Source of the DNA: Paracamarosporium sp. OC-R06-R3
Taxonomy: Eukaryota; Ascomycota; Dothideomycetes; Pleosporales; Didymosphaeriaceae
NCBI GenBank assembly: GCA_019828545.1
Contig: JACVRA010000246.1
Span: forward strand, 248,001 to 312,000
DNA: 64,000 nt
Direction: 5' to 3'
Made by a program: the position numbers and the translations under genes. This document shows, one piece after another, positions 55,013-64,000 of the stretch (the stretch's first letter is position 1; the number at the start of each line of letters is the position of its first letter). A model generated the notes under the pieces. That model saw nothing but the letters and a program-made list of their open reading frames with translations, did not search any database and was not told the DNA's origin.

Positions 55013-55740
55013 GGGGAGCGTGCTGGGAAGCCATGTTTGAGACGAGGAATAAAAGTAACGAGTGTCAAAGGCTGCGAAATGCAATGAAGCATGATGAGTT
55101 AGATAGCATTATGTTAGAAGATAAGATACACATAAACTGGGTCTTAATGCTTGTGCAAGCATTGCTCATGACCTAACGAATGGATGGGTTATGAAAAACA
55201 CACAATAAAAACAAGCTCCCTCGAACATCTGAAACAATTCATATGAACGAACTTTGATGCATTTACTTAGAGACTACCAAGCACCAGCCGGTCGCTAGTA
55301 GTGGCAATGCAAACCAGGCCCGCAAGCCATCCACTCCGTATTCCGAATCCAAACCCGCTATGAGTCTATGAACAGCTCACGCACATATACACAGCCCCGG
55401 GCGTCCATCTTAGGTATTCGCTGGCCCTCCCAATCCGCAAAGCACAAAACGCCCCCATCCAACCCGGCTCCGTCCGAAAATACCAGATACGCAATTTGAA
55501 AACATGGCAAACAGATGCAGCAAAGACATCCCTACAAATAGACTTAACTTGCGCTCGCTCACAAAGGTGTGTGTATGGAACAGAAAGGCTCGGCTCAGCG
55601 AGACAAGCAATAAACAATGAAATGAGAGAAAGGGAAGCCCTGGCTACCCGTGCAACGCCAAAGTGCTGGATGGATAAAGTATGACACTGTAAACATGGTC
55701 TGACGATACTTTTGGTTTTATGGCATATGATGAATTGGCA
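55013..55740. other. Convergent intergenic stretch with right copy of direct repeat
   Basis: 728 bases, no gene seen. Holds the second 21-bp repeat copy. Confidence 0.5.
55203..55223 (+). repeat. Right copy of 21-bp direct repeat flanking SDR gene
   Basis: Identical to 53633-53653 and in the same orientation. Confidence 0.85.
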
Positions 55741-58605
55741 TCAACGGAGCCATGGTGAGCCGCGTCTGCCTCCGCTCCCTGTACTTGACCCGCCTCTTGT
55801 TTCTTCGAGACTCCGCCTTGAGCCAGCGCCGATCTCGCTCATCTGGAACAACAATGGCTCGTCGTCGTCGTTAGACACGTTGCGATTGGCGAAATTGTAG
55901 CGACTCTGGCGTTCGGTGGAGCTCGTCGCGCCTGTCGTCAAACTAGTCGAAGATAGATTAGAAGCATAACCACCACGTCCCCTGCTGCTTCCAGAATATG
56001 TACCGCGCTTTGCAGGTAGATCAGATGTTGACATGGGTCGCGGTAGCTCGTCTCGTGCGCCTGCAGCTGGGGAGTCTTGACTTTCGCTCGCAAGAAGCTC
56101 TGTTTGGGCAAAGAGCTCGCTCGGAGTAAGATCAGGTGCCAGCGCGCGGTCTAGGTCACGCTCCCGATCGGATTCATCGACTGGGACACTGGCTGACCGT
56201 AGGCCGAAGAAGTCAGGTTCGTCTTCCATGGCACGCTGCTGCTGTGCGGCGGAACTAGACCTGCGAGGATGGTTCCAGGGTCGTGGCGAGGTGGGAATAT
56301 CGATCGCATTTGTCCCCTCATCGCCTTCGCCCCTCTCTTGCACGTCGACAACATCTTGACCACGCGACGGATGTCCAGGTCGGCTGCGACTACGGCGTGG
56401 CTCGTATTCAATGATACTGTTTGCACTTAGTCGAGAAGGAATCGCAGGGGTGTGGGGCGTATGCGGTGAGATGGGTTTTCCTGGGGACGATGCAGTAGAT
56501 ACAGAAGTGCCTGCGACCATAGGTGGTACACTAGAGAGTTGACGGCTGGAAGAGGAGGATGACCGTTGCAGCATCATAGACGATGAGACAGAATCCGACA
56601 GAGTATTGTACGGCTCGCGCATACGTTGGTATTTGGAGAGCTGGGCAGTTGTTTTACGCATAGACGCGTCTCGCGAAGCAGTATCAGGTTTGCTGAAGCT
56701 TTTGAGGTCCTTTTTCTGCTCTAGAAGCTTCAAAAAGTCGGAAATGTTCTCATCGTCCGTCTTCACAGATCCTGAGCTAGCTCCCTCGCCCTCATTCAAG
56801 TCACCAGAGCCGCGCTGCTGCGATGACGCCACACTTCCTCTCCCGCTGCTGAGATTGTCATCCTCAACTTTACTGCCACCTCCGGATGAAAACCTGCTCC
56901 TGCGGTGCCCAAAGCTACTGCTGTAGCGTGCAATTGGTGCTGGCTTGGGTGAACTGGATGCTGATGATGCAATCGCGGTTTCATTCGGTAATGACGGTTG
57001 CCTGAGCGCAGTCTGTGGTAGAGCTGTCAACGAAGTGCGGTTGCGGGGTTGGGTCAAAGGATTAGTAGCGGCTGTCCGAGCCAAGGAACTGCTTGGTCTG
57101 CTACCAGCGGAACTTCCGGGCGACGGAGGAACATACGAAACAGGAGCAGGCGAAGACGACAATGAACCGGCCTTGAAAGGTTGGAACGACACAGACGTGC
57201 GTCTTTGATAAGATGGCGCCTCGGTAGAACGAAGTGATGATTTTGACCCCTGTGCGGTGCGGTGATTAGGAGGCAGCCTCGATGGCGGTGATTCAACTGG
57301 GGATGACGATGGCATATCCCGAACGGCACGCAGAGCCGACATCGGACTTGTACCGGTTGGAGGACCAACCTGGTGGAACGTCGACATGCTACCGTATGCC
57401 TGTCCCAAATCCGGAGTATCCTGAGCATGTAGCTTGTTGACAGGTAGAGAGCCTGGTACTGGTTGTACTTCGCGGTTGGTATGCTCAAGGTAAGTATTGT
57501 CTAGGCCTAGAAAATGCGAGCTTAGCAACGATTCTGAGTCTTCAACACTAAATTCGCAATTCGTGCGGTATTGGACTGAGATGCACAGGGGTCCCACGGG
57601 TGAGTTTGACGGCGCGAAAACTTGGGTCTCGGTAACGCTTTCAGAGGATGGATACAGTGGAATATCAAGAGTATCTGGCCGCGGACTTTTGAAGTCGCCG
57701 TTTGATATGCGAAAGTTCAGTTTCAGTGACGGATGGTTGGCAGGTTGTTTGGCGATGCTCTTGTAGTATTTAAAGGCGGGTATGAAGCGGAGGTAGGCGT
57801 AGAGTGACCGAAACAAGACGACGGCTTTCTTGTACACGTTCGGCAGAGGATCGTTCAATTCGGACGGATGCACTGTGTGTTTATCACCAATGTGTACCTT
57901 CCAGCGCTCCAACACGAGCTGTGTGGATTTGCCCACCCGGCTCGGAGGTCGTGATGACGATTCGACTGGAACGTTCAGAGCCTCAGCAACATCCCATCTC
58001 TTTCCTTGCTCGTCATGGACGACAAGCGATTGCTTGTGTCCCAAATTCTGAGTGTCCAAGTATATTTCGATACAGAGTGAGGGGTGTTGGCCGGCCACTG
58101 CGTCCATGGTTTTCCAGTCTTGGAGATTCGGAGTGAGGATATCGGACTCATCGAGAACGACATTGAACTAGGCAAATTTGTCAGAACTAGGTTTGTATAA
58201 AGGAAGCCGCCATGACGTACCCATTTGTTTTGTCTGATGTTTCCATCTTTATTGAAGCTCTGGGGTAATATGGTCCTTGACGAAATAATGGTAAGGGCTG
58301 CTTTGGTAAAGAAGTTCTGGACATGGGTCAGCGCAACATTCTCAGCAGCCCTGGGTCGCAGCTCGTACCTGTATGACCTGGTTCACTTTCTGGTTATGCT
58401 TTTGATCTGCTTCCGACACTTGGTCAGCACGGCCCACCATCTCGCCGCTGTCGTCGGTCCCGCGATCGCTATACGGAGCAAAGTCTGAGTAGGGAGAGGA
58501 GCGTTCGGACATGGGATCCCGCTGGTTGTTGGTTCGTGTGGGGTTGGTCTGGAGGTTGTTCGCGGCCGAGGCGGACCGCGGTGAAGGGCGCGGGTGCTGG
58601 TACAT
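55741..58605 (-). CDS. ATG13: Autophagy protein 13
   Basis: Regulatory subunit of the Atg1 kinase complex that starts autophagosome formation; a TORC1 target. Three exons: 58605-58369, 58316-58221 and 58167-55741; introns are 52 and 53 nt; the product is 919 residues. The HORMA domain becomes continuous after splicing: FFTKAALTIISSRTILPQSF, NKWFNVVLDESDILTPNLQD, LCIEIYLDTQ, KKAVVLFRSLYAYLRFIPAF, LKLNFRISNG and VGPLCISVQYRTNCEFSVED. It is followed by a long Ser/Pro-rich disordered tail with many RxxS/SP sites, as expected for this phosphoprotein, including DDENISDFLKLLEQKKDLKS, a likely Atg1/Atg17-binding segment by position. The first 60 residues are Asn/Ser/Arg-rich. Confidence 0.93.
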
Positions 58606-61407
58606 GGCGAGGGAGGCCTCTCGAAGGCCAGGGCGCGGAAGGGCGAAGGAAATATGGGCTAGGATGCAGCGCGGGGAATTATCGTCGGATTGAGTGCAGG
58701 TGGGTACTGATGGTAGCCATGACGAGCGCAGCAGACAATGCAGTCGGGCAGGGACAGTCAGTCGCAGCTATTTTCCAGCAGACTGGTTCACGCGCTCGGG
58801 AGGGTACTATCAGGCGTGGGAGGCTCAGGCAGCAGCCATGGTGCGGGCTGTTCTACAGGGTGTGGCGTCTAGGTATATGCGTGCGGTGCCTGGCGCGGCG
58901 ATAAGGTTGAGCACCCTACTGACGAGGCTGTGGGAGGCGGCCGGGCAGCAGGAGGAGCAAACAGCGCAGAGAACGGCAGAGGGAGCAGCGTGGAGGAGCG
59001 CAGGCGATGGCAGTGGGCCGGCAAAGATGTTGAGGATGGCGATGTGGGAGTCAGGCCGTGGGCGCTCGTGACATGGACGGATGACGAGCGAGCACTGATA
59101 GCAAGATGGGGTTGCCCAGACAAGCGCGGAAGCTGCCAGAGGGGGCCGGGGAGGCGAATCGAGCGGCGATGCAGAGGCAGGCCCTCAGGAGACGGTCTGC
59201 AGCAAGGTGTAGGGCGTTTCGTCCCGACTTGTCGACGCGGTGACGAGGATGGAGAGCTCGCCTGGGAGCTTGTAGGAGCCGCCGCCCTGCGATCCGAGGG
59301 CGCCGCTAATGCACCTGTTCTGGGGACCAGGGCAAGACTGCCGACGAACACCTCGAGTTTGCGCACTGCCTCTGCCCGCCTGCGCACCGCGACGGGCTGC
59401 TGGATCGGGCCCTGCTTGCGCATCTCTGCTCGCTGCAGTTCCCAGACGGGCGCGGCAGCCGGCTGGAGGGCCGTTGTCCATGCGCCGCACCGCGCCATGT
59501 GCAATCTGCATCTGGCGGCTCTGCCAGCTCAGCGCCGTTTCCGCGCGCCAATCCCTGCACGGCATGAAAGACGCCTCTGCTGGCCGGCAGCGTCGTCGTC
59601 TCATGGCGCTCGGGATTGCATCATCTTTCACCATCTCCTGCGGCGTGTGGGCGAAGACGGTCAGCACCCTGGCGCTACTCCCATCGTGCGTCGTGCAATA
59701 GCTCGTGCCTGAGGCACCCGCAATGTTGCCTCGACGGCTGCCTACTCTCCATCTCTCCACTCTGCATGCTTGATTGGATATTGTCTCCGCCGCCACCGCT
59801 CCTGCAGCCTAGCAACTTGCAGTAGGTGTTGCTGAACTTTCTCCAGGGTGCTTGTTGGACGGGTGCAATGGAAGCCTAAAGCTTACGTCCCGTTTGGTAG
59901 ACGAGCATCCGACCGGCTTGTCTTCTTTCGTGACCCCTTCAAGACGGAAAATTGCCGTTGTAGCAAGGCTGAGATCTTTTTTTTGCGGGGAACCATTTTT
60001 GGCTTGCAGCCCGGACTTCGACCGTAGGTTTCACCGGTCTCGTCATACATTGTTCAGTGCCTGCCTCTTCTATATCTGGCCATCCCGTATCAGTACCGTA
60101 TTTCTAAGCTGCAAACACATTCCTTTTGAGGCAGGGAGCTTGGAGCTAGCCATGGCAAACAGTACAAAGCTGCCAACAGTCCCGATATGCACAGTGTATC
60201 CTAGATGTACTTGGTTAACAATGGCTGGTTGGAGGCTTGTCATGCTACACTACGCCAAGAAAGAGCAGCTGGCACTCAGCGGCCGGTGTGAACGCAGACA
60301 CAAAAGCGCCGTTTCCACCAGGACGACGTCACTAGAGTTGGCCAGCCTGTGTTTTGCGGGCATTCAAGCTTGTGGCTAAATGCGGACGTTGATCGCCGAC
60401 AGCACGGGAAGAGGCGAGGCTGCATCACACGTCTATCCGCACATACAGAGCCAAAGAAACGTCTCCTTGCATCCATATCAACCAGAATATCAACCCGAGC
60501 ACAACGTGCCTGGCCGCCAAGCTGCATACAGACGTGTTTCGTGTGTTTTCCTCACCGCTAGATCCATGCCTGTGGAGAACGAACGTGCGCCTCTCTTTAT
60601 ATTCGGCATCCGCCCGGAATGACGCCTGCTCGCCCTTCTCGTAATGCTCTCACATGAAAAACGCCAGATGGCCTTGATCTTTGCTCTATAGTAGCCCCAG
60701 AGTGTTGAAATTGCACTCGCTCCAGAAGATGAAGCTCGTGGTGCCCCGCGGCTTTGCTGATTGGCCGGCGCGGTCGCGACGAGCTCCTACTCCCACATTC
60801 GCCGGAATGCGTAGCCCACCTTGTTCCGAACTTTGTGACCCTCGTGTACATTACTTACCCCTCGCCCGCCCGTCTGCAGCTCCAGGAGTCAACCGCGACT
60901 CACTCTGACTCACAAAGCTTGTACGCTGTAGTACGCGAACCTCGCCTGAGCGCGCTATCTGTCTTATCCCGGTTTCGTCATCATCGACTTGAGGACCGTT
61001 CGCCCGCCGACCGCACGCCTCCCAACAAACACCACACCCCCTGACTGATACCCGAAGCTACTCCCGACGCTTCTTCAGCCATCAACCTAACCGCTGTAAA
61101 ACGCGCTTTTGCCGAGCTACACCTCCACGAAGCTTCCCACCTACCGCACACTTGGACGTCGCCACATCACGCCAAATTTCGCCGCCACTTCACGACACCC
61201 CGCCCGAACGTATACGTACATTGCTTCTACGCAGCCCGCAGAACACATCGACGTACAACACACCATCGGGCGCTGTCGTGCCTGGTGTCTTTTAGGAGTC
61301 TTCCCCGAGCTTCGCAACCAGCACCTTTAAACAAGCTTTGATCCCAGAGGTCATAGCGAGGGGCTACTTGTCGAAGCCAAAGGATCACTCCTCTTTCTCT
61401 TTGGCAC
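58606..61407. other. 2.8-kb divergent intergenic region with GC-rich block
   Basis: No gene supported. From about 58606 to 59830 the sequence is G/C-rich and stays open in several frames on both strands (up to 260 codons), with composition that shifts as GC permits and no domain pattern. These are taken as chance frames over a promoter or leader. From about 60650 to 61407 it is C-rich with CACC and CCGC runs, consistent with the BTB gene promoter and 5' leader. Confidence 0.5.
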
Positions 61408-64000
61408 ATGAGCGGATATCTCTGGAAACATTATTTTGAAGATGATGTCGACAGCTTTCGACATGTCTTGGAATCTGCCGCCCATACTTCACGTACAGGA
61501 GCATCGAAAGGTTTCGTTGGCCGACAGGGTGGAGCTCATGGTGTCGGATTGAACAGCAGCCCTGGGAGCTATGGAGTCTCACCGTTTCTGGGCGCCAAAG
61601 GGAGGAGGATGCCTGGTGCCGCTGCATTGACCCTGACTCGTTCGGATATCAACAGCCGCGATAGCATGGGCATGACTATATTGCATCACGCTGCATCCGC
61701 TGCTACCGAGAATGCCATTGGTTTTGCACAGGCTCTGCTCGAACACCCGTTGGTTGACTTGTACGTGCAAGATGCTGAGAACGGATGGACGCCTCTGCAC
61801 CGAGCTTTCTATTTCGGCAATATCGCGATTGCACGCCTGATTCTTAACCGCGACACTCAAGATATGCTGGGTCATGGTTCTACGGGATTCAACCAGCACG
61901 CACGAGGTCTCGTCAAGATCAAAGACAAAGAAGGTTACGGTCCATTGGATCTCTTTTCTTTGACGATCAAAGACCGCACCTTGAGGCCAGAAGTCGCATC
62001 TACTCCTGATGGCGATTCTGATGATGAGTTTGCGTTGGGAGACAGCGGAGATAGGGACGACGATTCGCGGAGACGCGTTATCGCACCACCCATTCTCCTT
62101 AATGGTGATGAAGTGTACACTTTTGGTAGCAACAAAAACGTGACGCTAGGGTTTGGCGACCAAGATGATCGTCAATTCCCTGAGCGCATTGTCCTCAGAC
62201 GACCTGATCATTTGCTCCAGAGATTCTACCGCGCACATCGGGAAAACGAGGCTCAGAAACTGGCTGCAATGAACTTGGGTCTTCAGGATTCTGGCCTCCT
62301 TCAGCCTATGGCTGTCACTGACCTCCCCACGCACATTCGCAACACACCGCTTGTTATTCAAGATGTACAAATGTCAAAGCTCCACACCGCGGTTCTAACT
62401 ACGGATCCCATATCGAATCTATATGTATGCGGACATGGTCCTGGTGGAAGGCTGGGTACTGGAACGGAGACTACACGGTATCAGTTTACCTGCATTGAGA
62501 GCGGTGGTTTGGGCAAGAAGAAGATTGCTACAGTTGCTCTAGGGCAAAACCATACTCTGGCGGTTACCGACGAGGGAGAGGTTTTCTCGTGGGGCAACAA
62601 CGCCTACGGCCAGCTAGGTTATTCGCTGCCAAAGCCTACCGTCAAAGACGATGACCCGATTTCAACCATTCCAAGGCAGATTTTTGGGCCTTTGAAACGA
62701 GACGATATTACAGGTATCGCCGCCTCACGTATACACTCCGTTGCACACACATCGACATCTCTGTACACTTTCGGCAAAAATGAAGGCCAACTAGGAATTG
62801 TTGATTCTGATGCGAGATCTTTGGAAATGCAGATCATACCACGGAAGATCGCCGCGTCCTTGTTTTCTTCACCGATTAGCTCCGCATCAGCCATAGATGG
62901 TGCCACGATATGTCTTCTGGAGAACCGCGAAGTGTGGGTTTTTGCCAATTACGGATATGCACGACTAAATTTCCCTCTTGATGGCTTCACGAACAATTTT
63001 CTGAAAGAAAGCTGGCTCACTACCAAGTACGACGCTACGCCAAACAAGGTGAAGAAGATAACGTCTGGCGGAGACACGATATGCGCTTTGACAAGCTCTG
63101 GAGAAGTGTTTACTGTCGCAGTCAGCCGACGCTCCGAAGGCAGCCAAGATGCCAAAACCTCTACAACTAACCCAAAGCAAATACGAGATGCTTTGTCCCA
63201 ACCACATCGTATCTGGTCTGCAAAACAAGGCCACATGGCTGCTCGCGATGTGGATGTAGATCAGGACGGATCCATCATCTTGACTACCGAAGCAGGAAGC
63301 GTATGGAGACGTACGAAAAGAGCAACCATCAAGAACACTGTTGCCGCTGGTGTGGCTGAGCAGAAACCAAAGGACTATAAGTTTCAGCGAGTACCAGGCT
63401 TGACGCGAGTTATAGCTGTGCGAGCATCTGCTTTTGGCGCTTATGCTGCGATCCGCAAAGATTGCGATGTCACAAGATCCCAGATCGTGGCGACCGAGCC
63501 TACCCTATGGAAAGATGTCGCACCCTTACTCTCATTTTACGATTTGCACAACTACGAAGAAGATTCTAATGATGAAAATCCTCTCCCAAGATTTTGGCAG
63601 CGTCCTTCCGAGCCGCAATCTCTCCGAAAGCGAGTTTTAGAGTCGAAAGACCTGGAAAAGGAAGTAACAGAAATTCTGGAACGTACATTAACTTCCTCGG
63701 AGAACACGTATGATATTCAACTCGGCACAACACTTTCGGACGTTCGCATCCCTGCTCATGAGTTCATCATATCTGGCCGCAGCCGTATTTTCCGGGACGC
63801 AATGGTAAGCTTCCGCGCTCAGGATGACCGTGAGTTTGATATAACCGAGTTATTCGAGATTCGAGAGGTCGATGGCAGAGTAACGGTGATATTTCACGGC
63901 TTGGATTTCCTTACTCTCTTCAATCTGGTCCTCTACTCTTATACCGATTCTCTAGTCGATTTCTGGAACGTCACTCGGTATTACCCTACAATGGCATTCA
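61408..64000 (+). CDS. Ankyrin/RCC1/BTB protein, IBTK-like (3' truncated)
   Basis: Open from ATG 61408 (MSGYLWKHYFEDDVDSFRHV) to the window end with no stop or intron, at least 864 residues. Ankyrin repeats come first (DSMGMTILHHAASA, NGWTPLHRAFYFGNIAIARL, DKEGYGPLDLFSLT), then RCC1-type beta-propeller repeats (VYTFGSNKNVTLGFGDQDDR, LYVCGHGPGGRLGTGTETTR, VALGQNHTLAVTDEGEVFSW, GNNAYGQLGYSLPKP, LYTFGKNEGQLGIVDSDARS). A BTB/POZ start follows near the end (TYDIQLGTTLSDVRIPAHEF). This order matches animal IBTK and its fungal relatives, thought to be Cul3 substrate adaptors. The remaining BTB and C-terminal region lie beyond the window. Confidence 0.92.
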   Translation, partial: MSGYLWKHYFEDDVDSFRHVLESAAHTSRTGASKGFVGRQGGAHGVGLNSSPGSYGVSPFLGAKGRRMPGAAALTLTRSDINSRDSMGMTILHHAASAATENAIGFAQALLEHPLVDLYVQDAENGWTPLHRAFYFGNIAIARLILNRDTQDMLGHGSTGFNQHARGLVKIKDKEGYGPLDLFSLTIKDRTLRPEVASTPDGDSDDEFALGDSGDRDDDSRRRVIAPPILLNGDEVYTFGSNKNVTLGFGDQDDRQFPERIVLRRPDHLLQRFYRAHRENEAQKLAAMNLGLQDSGLLQPMAVTDLPTHIRNTPLVIQDVQMSKLHTAVLTTDPISNLYVCGHGPGGRLGTGTETTRYQFTCIESGGLGKKKIATVALGQNHTLAVTDEGEVFSWGNNAYGQLGYSLPKPTVKDDDPISTIPRQIFGPLKRDDITGIAASRIHSVAHTSTSLYTFGKNEGQLGIVDSDARSLEMQIIPRKIAASLFSSPISSASAIDGATICLLENREVWVFANYGYARLNFPLDGFTNNFLKESWLTTKYDATPNKVKKITSGGDTICALTSSGEVFTVAVSRRSEGSQDAKTSTTNPKQIRDALSQPHRIWSAKQGHMAARDVDVDQDGSIILTTEAGSVWRRTKRATIKNTVAAGVAEQKPKDYKFQRVPGLTRVIAVRASAFGAYAAIRKDCDVTRSQIVATEPTLWKDVAPLLSFYDLHNYEEDSNDENPLPRFWQRPSEPQSLRKRVLESKDLEKEVTEILERTLTSSENTYDIQLGTTLSDVRIPAHEFIISGRSRIFRDAMVSFRAQDDREFDITELFEIREVDGRVTVIFHGLDFLTLFNLVLYSYTDSLVDFWNVTRYYPTMAF

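Noticed and set aside
58930..59712. 260-codon plus-strand frame, overlapping 211- and 203-codon minus frames
   Set aside because: All frames stay open because the block is GC-rich; composition is Arg/Ala/Gly-heavy with no domain, no introns and no consistent start. Kept only as a finding.
59852..60379. 175-codon frame in the ATG13/BTB intergenic region
   Set aside because: No domain, erratic composition, and it lies in promoter-like sequence.

Overview
The window is nuclear DNA of a filamentous ascomycete. Genes are closely packed on both strands. Most are interrupted by short GT-AG introns, roughly 45-150 nt, with CTAAC/CTGAC-like branch points. The protein families are those of Pezizomycotina: a Fungal_trans_2-type regulator, DUF1996, DUF1349, a long NOT4, RSC9 with ARID and RFX-like parts, ATG13 and a PCA1-type metal ATPase. 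Family composition suggests Dothideomycetes, possibly Pleosporales, but that is inference. I see no rRNA, tRNA, CRISPR or intact transposon.

Layout. 1-2.3 kb: 3' part of a SNF2-family ATPase. 2.5-13.5 kb: an accessory-looking, gene-poor stretch holding a transcription-factor-like gene, a secreted alpha/beta hydrolase, an uncharacterised low-complexity protein, a 2.6-kb gap with decayed coding traces, a secreted DUF1996 protein and a DUF1349 protein. 14-31 kb: housekeeping genes, namely complex I 30-kDa subunit, NOT4 and its probable C-terminal continuation, a NYN/CCCH RNA-binding protein, a 2OG-Fe(II) oxygenase, a GMPPA-like protein, COQ5 and the E1-alpha subunit of branched-chain 2-oxoacid dehydrogenase. 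31-47 kb: a heavy-metal P1B ATPase, RAD4/XPC, an unknown nuclear protein, a REC114-like meiotic protein and RSC9. 47-55 kb: a secreted proline-rich protein built of repeated exons, DPH2, a small unknown protein and an arabinitol-dehydrogenase-like SDR. 55-64 kb: ATG13, a 2.8-kb divergent intergenic region, and the 5' part of an ankyrin/RCC1/BTB protein running off the end.

Several pairs share divergent promoters (complex I/NOT4, COQ5/BCKDH E1-alpha, P1B ATPase/RAD4, REC114-like/RSC9, ATG13/BTB), and CACGTG sites occur in four of the five. Mitochondrial functions (complex I, CoQ, BCKDH) and chromatin/DNA-repair functions (SNF2, RAD4, RSC9, REC114-like) recur, but I see no biosynthetic cluster. 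The least ordinary loci are the exon-repeat secreted protein at 47.9-49.0 kb, the 21-bp direct repeat bracketing the SDR gene, the NOT4 continuation whose open frame lacks an early ATG, and the decayed coding traces at 10.1-10.8 kb. Exon joins were read by eye from splice signals, frame and family knowledge; none was checked by alignment.
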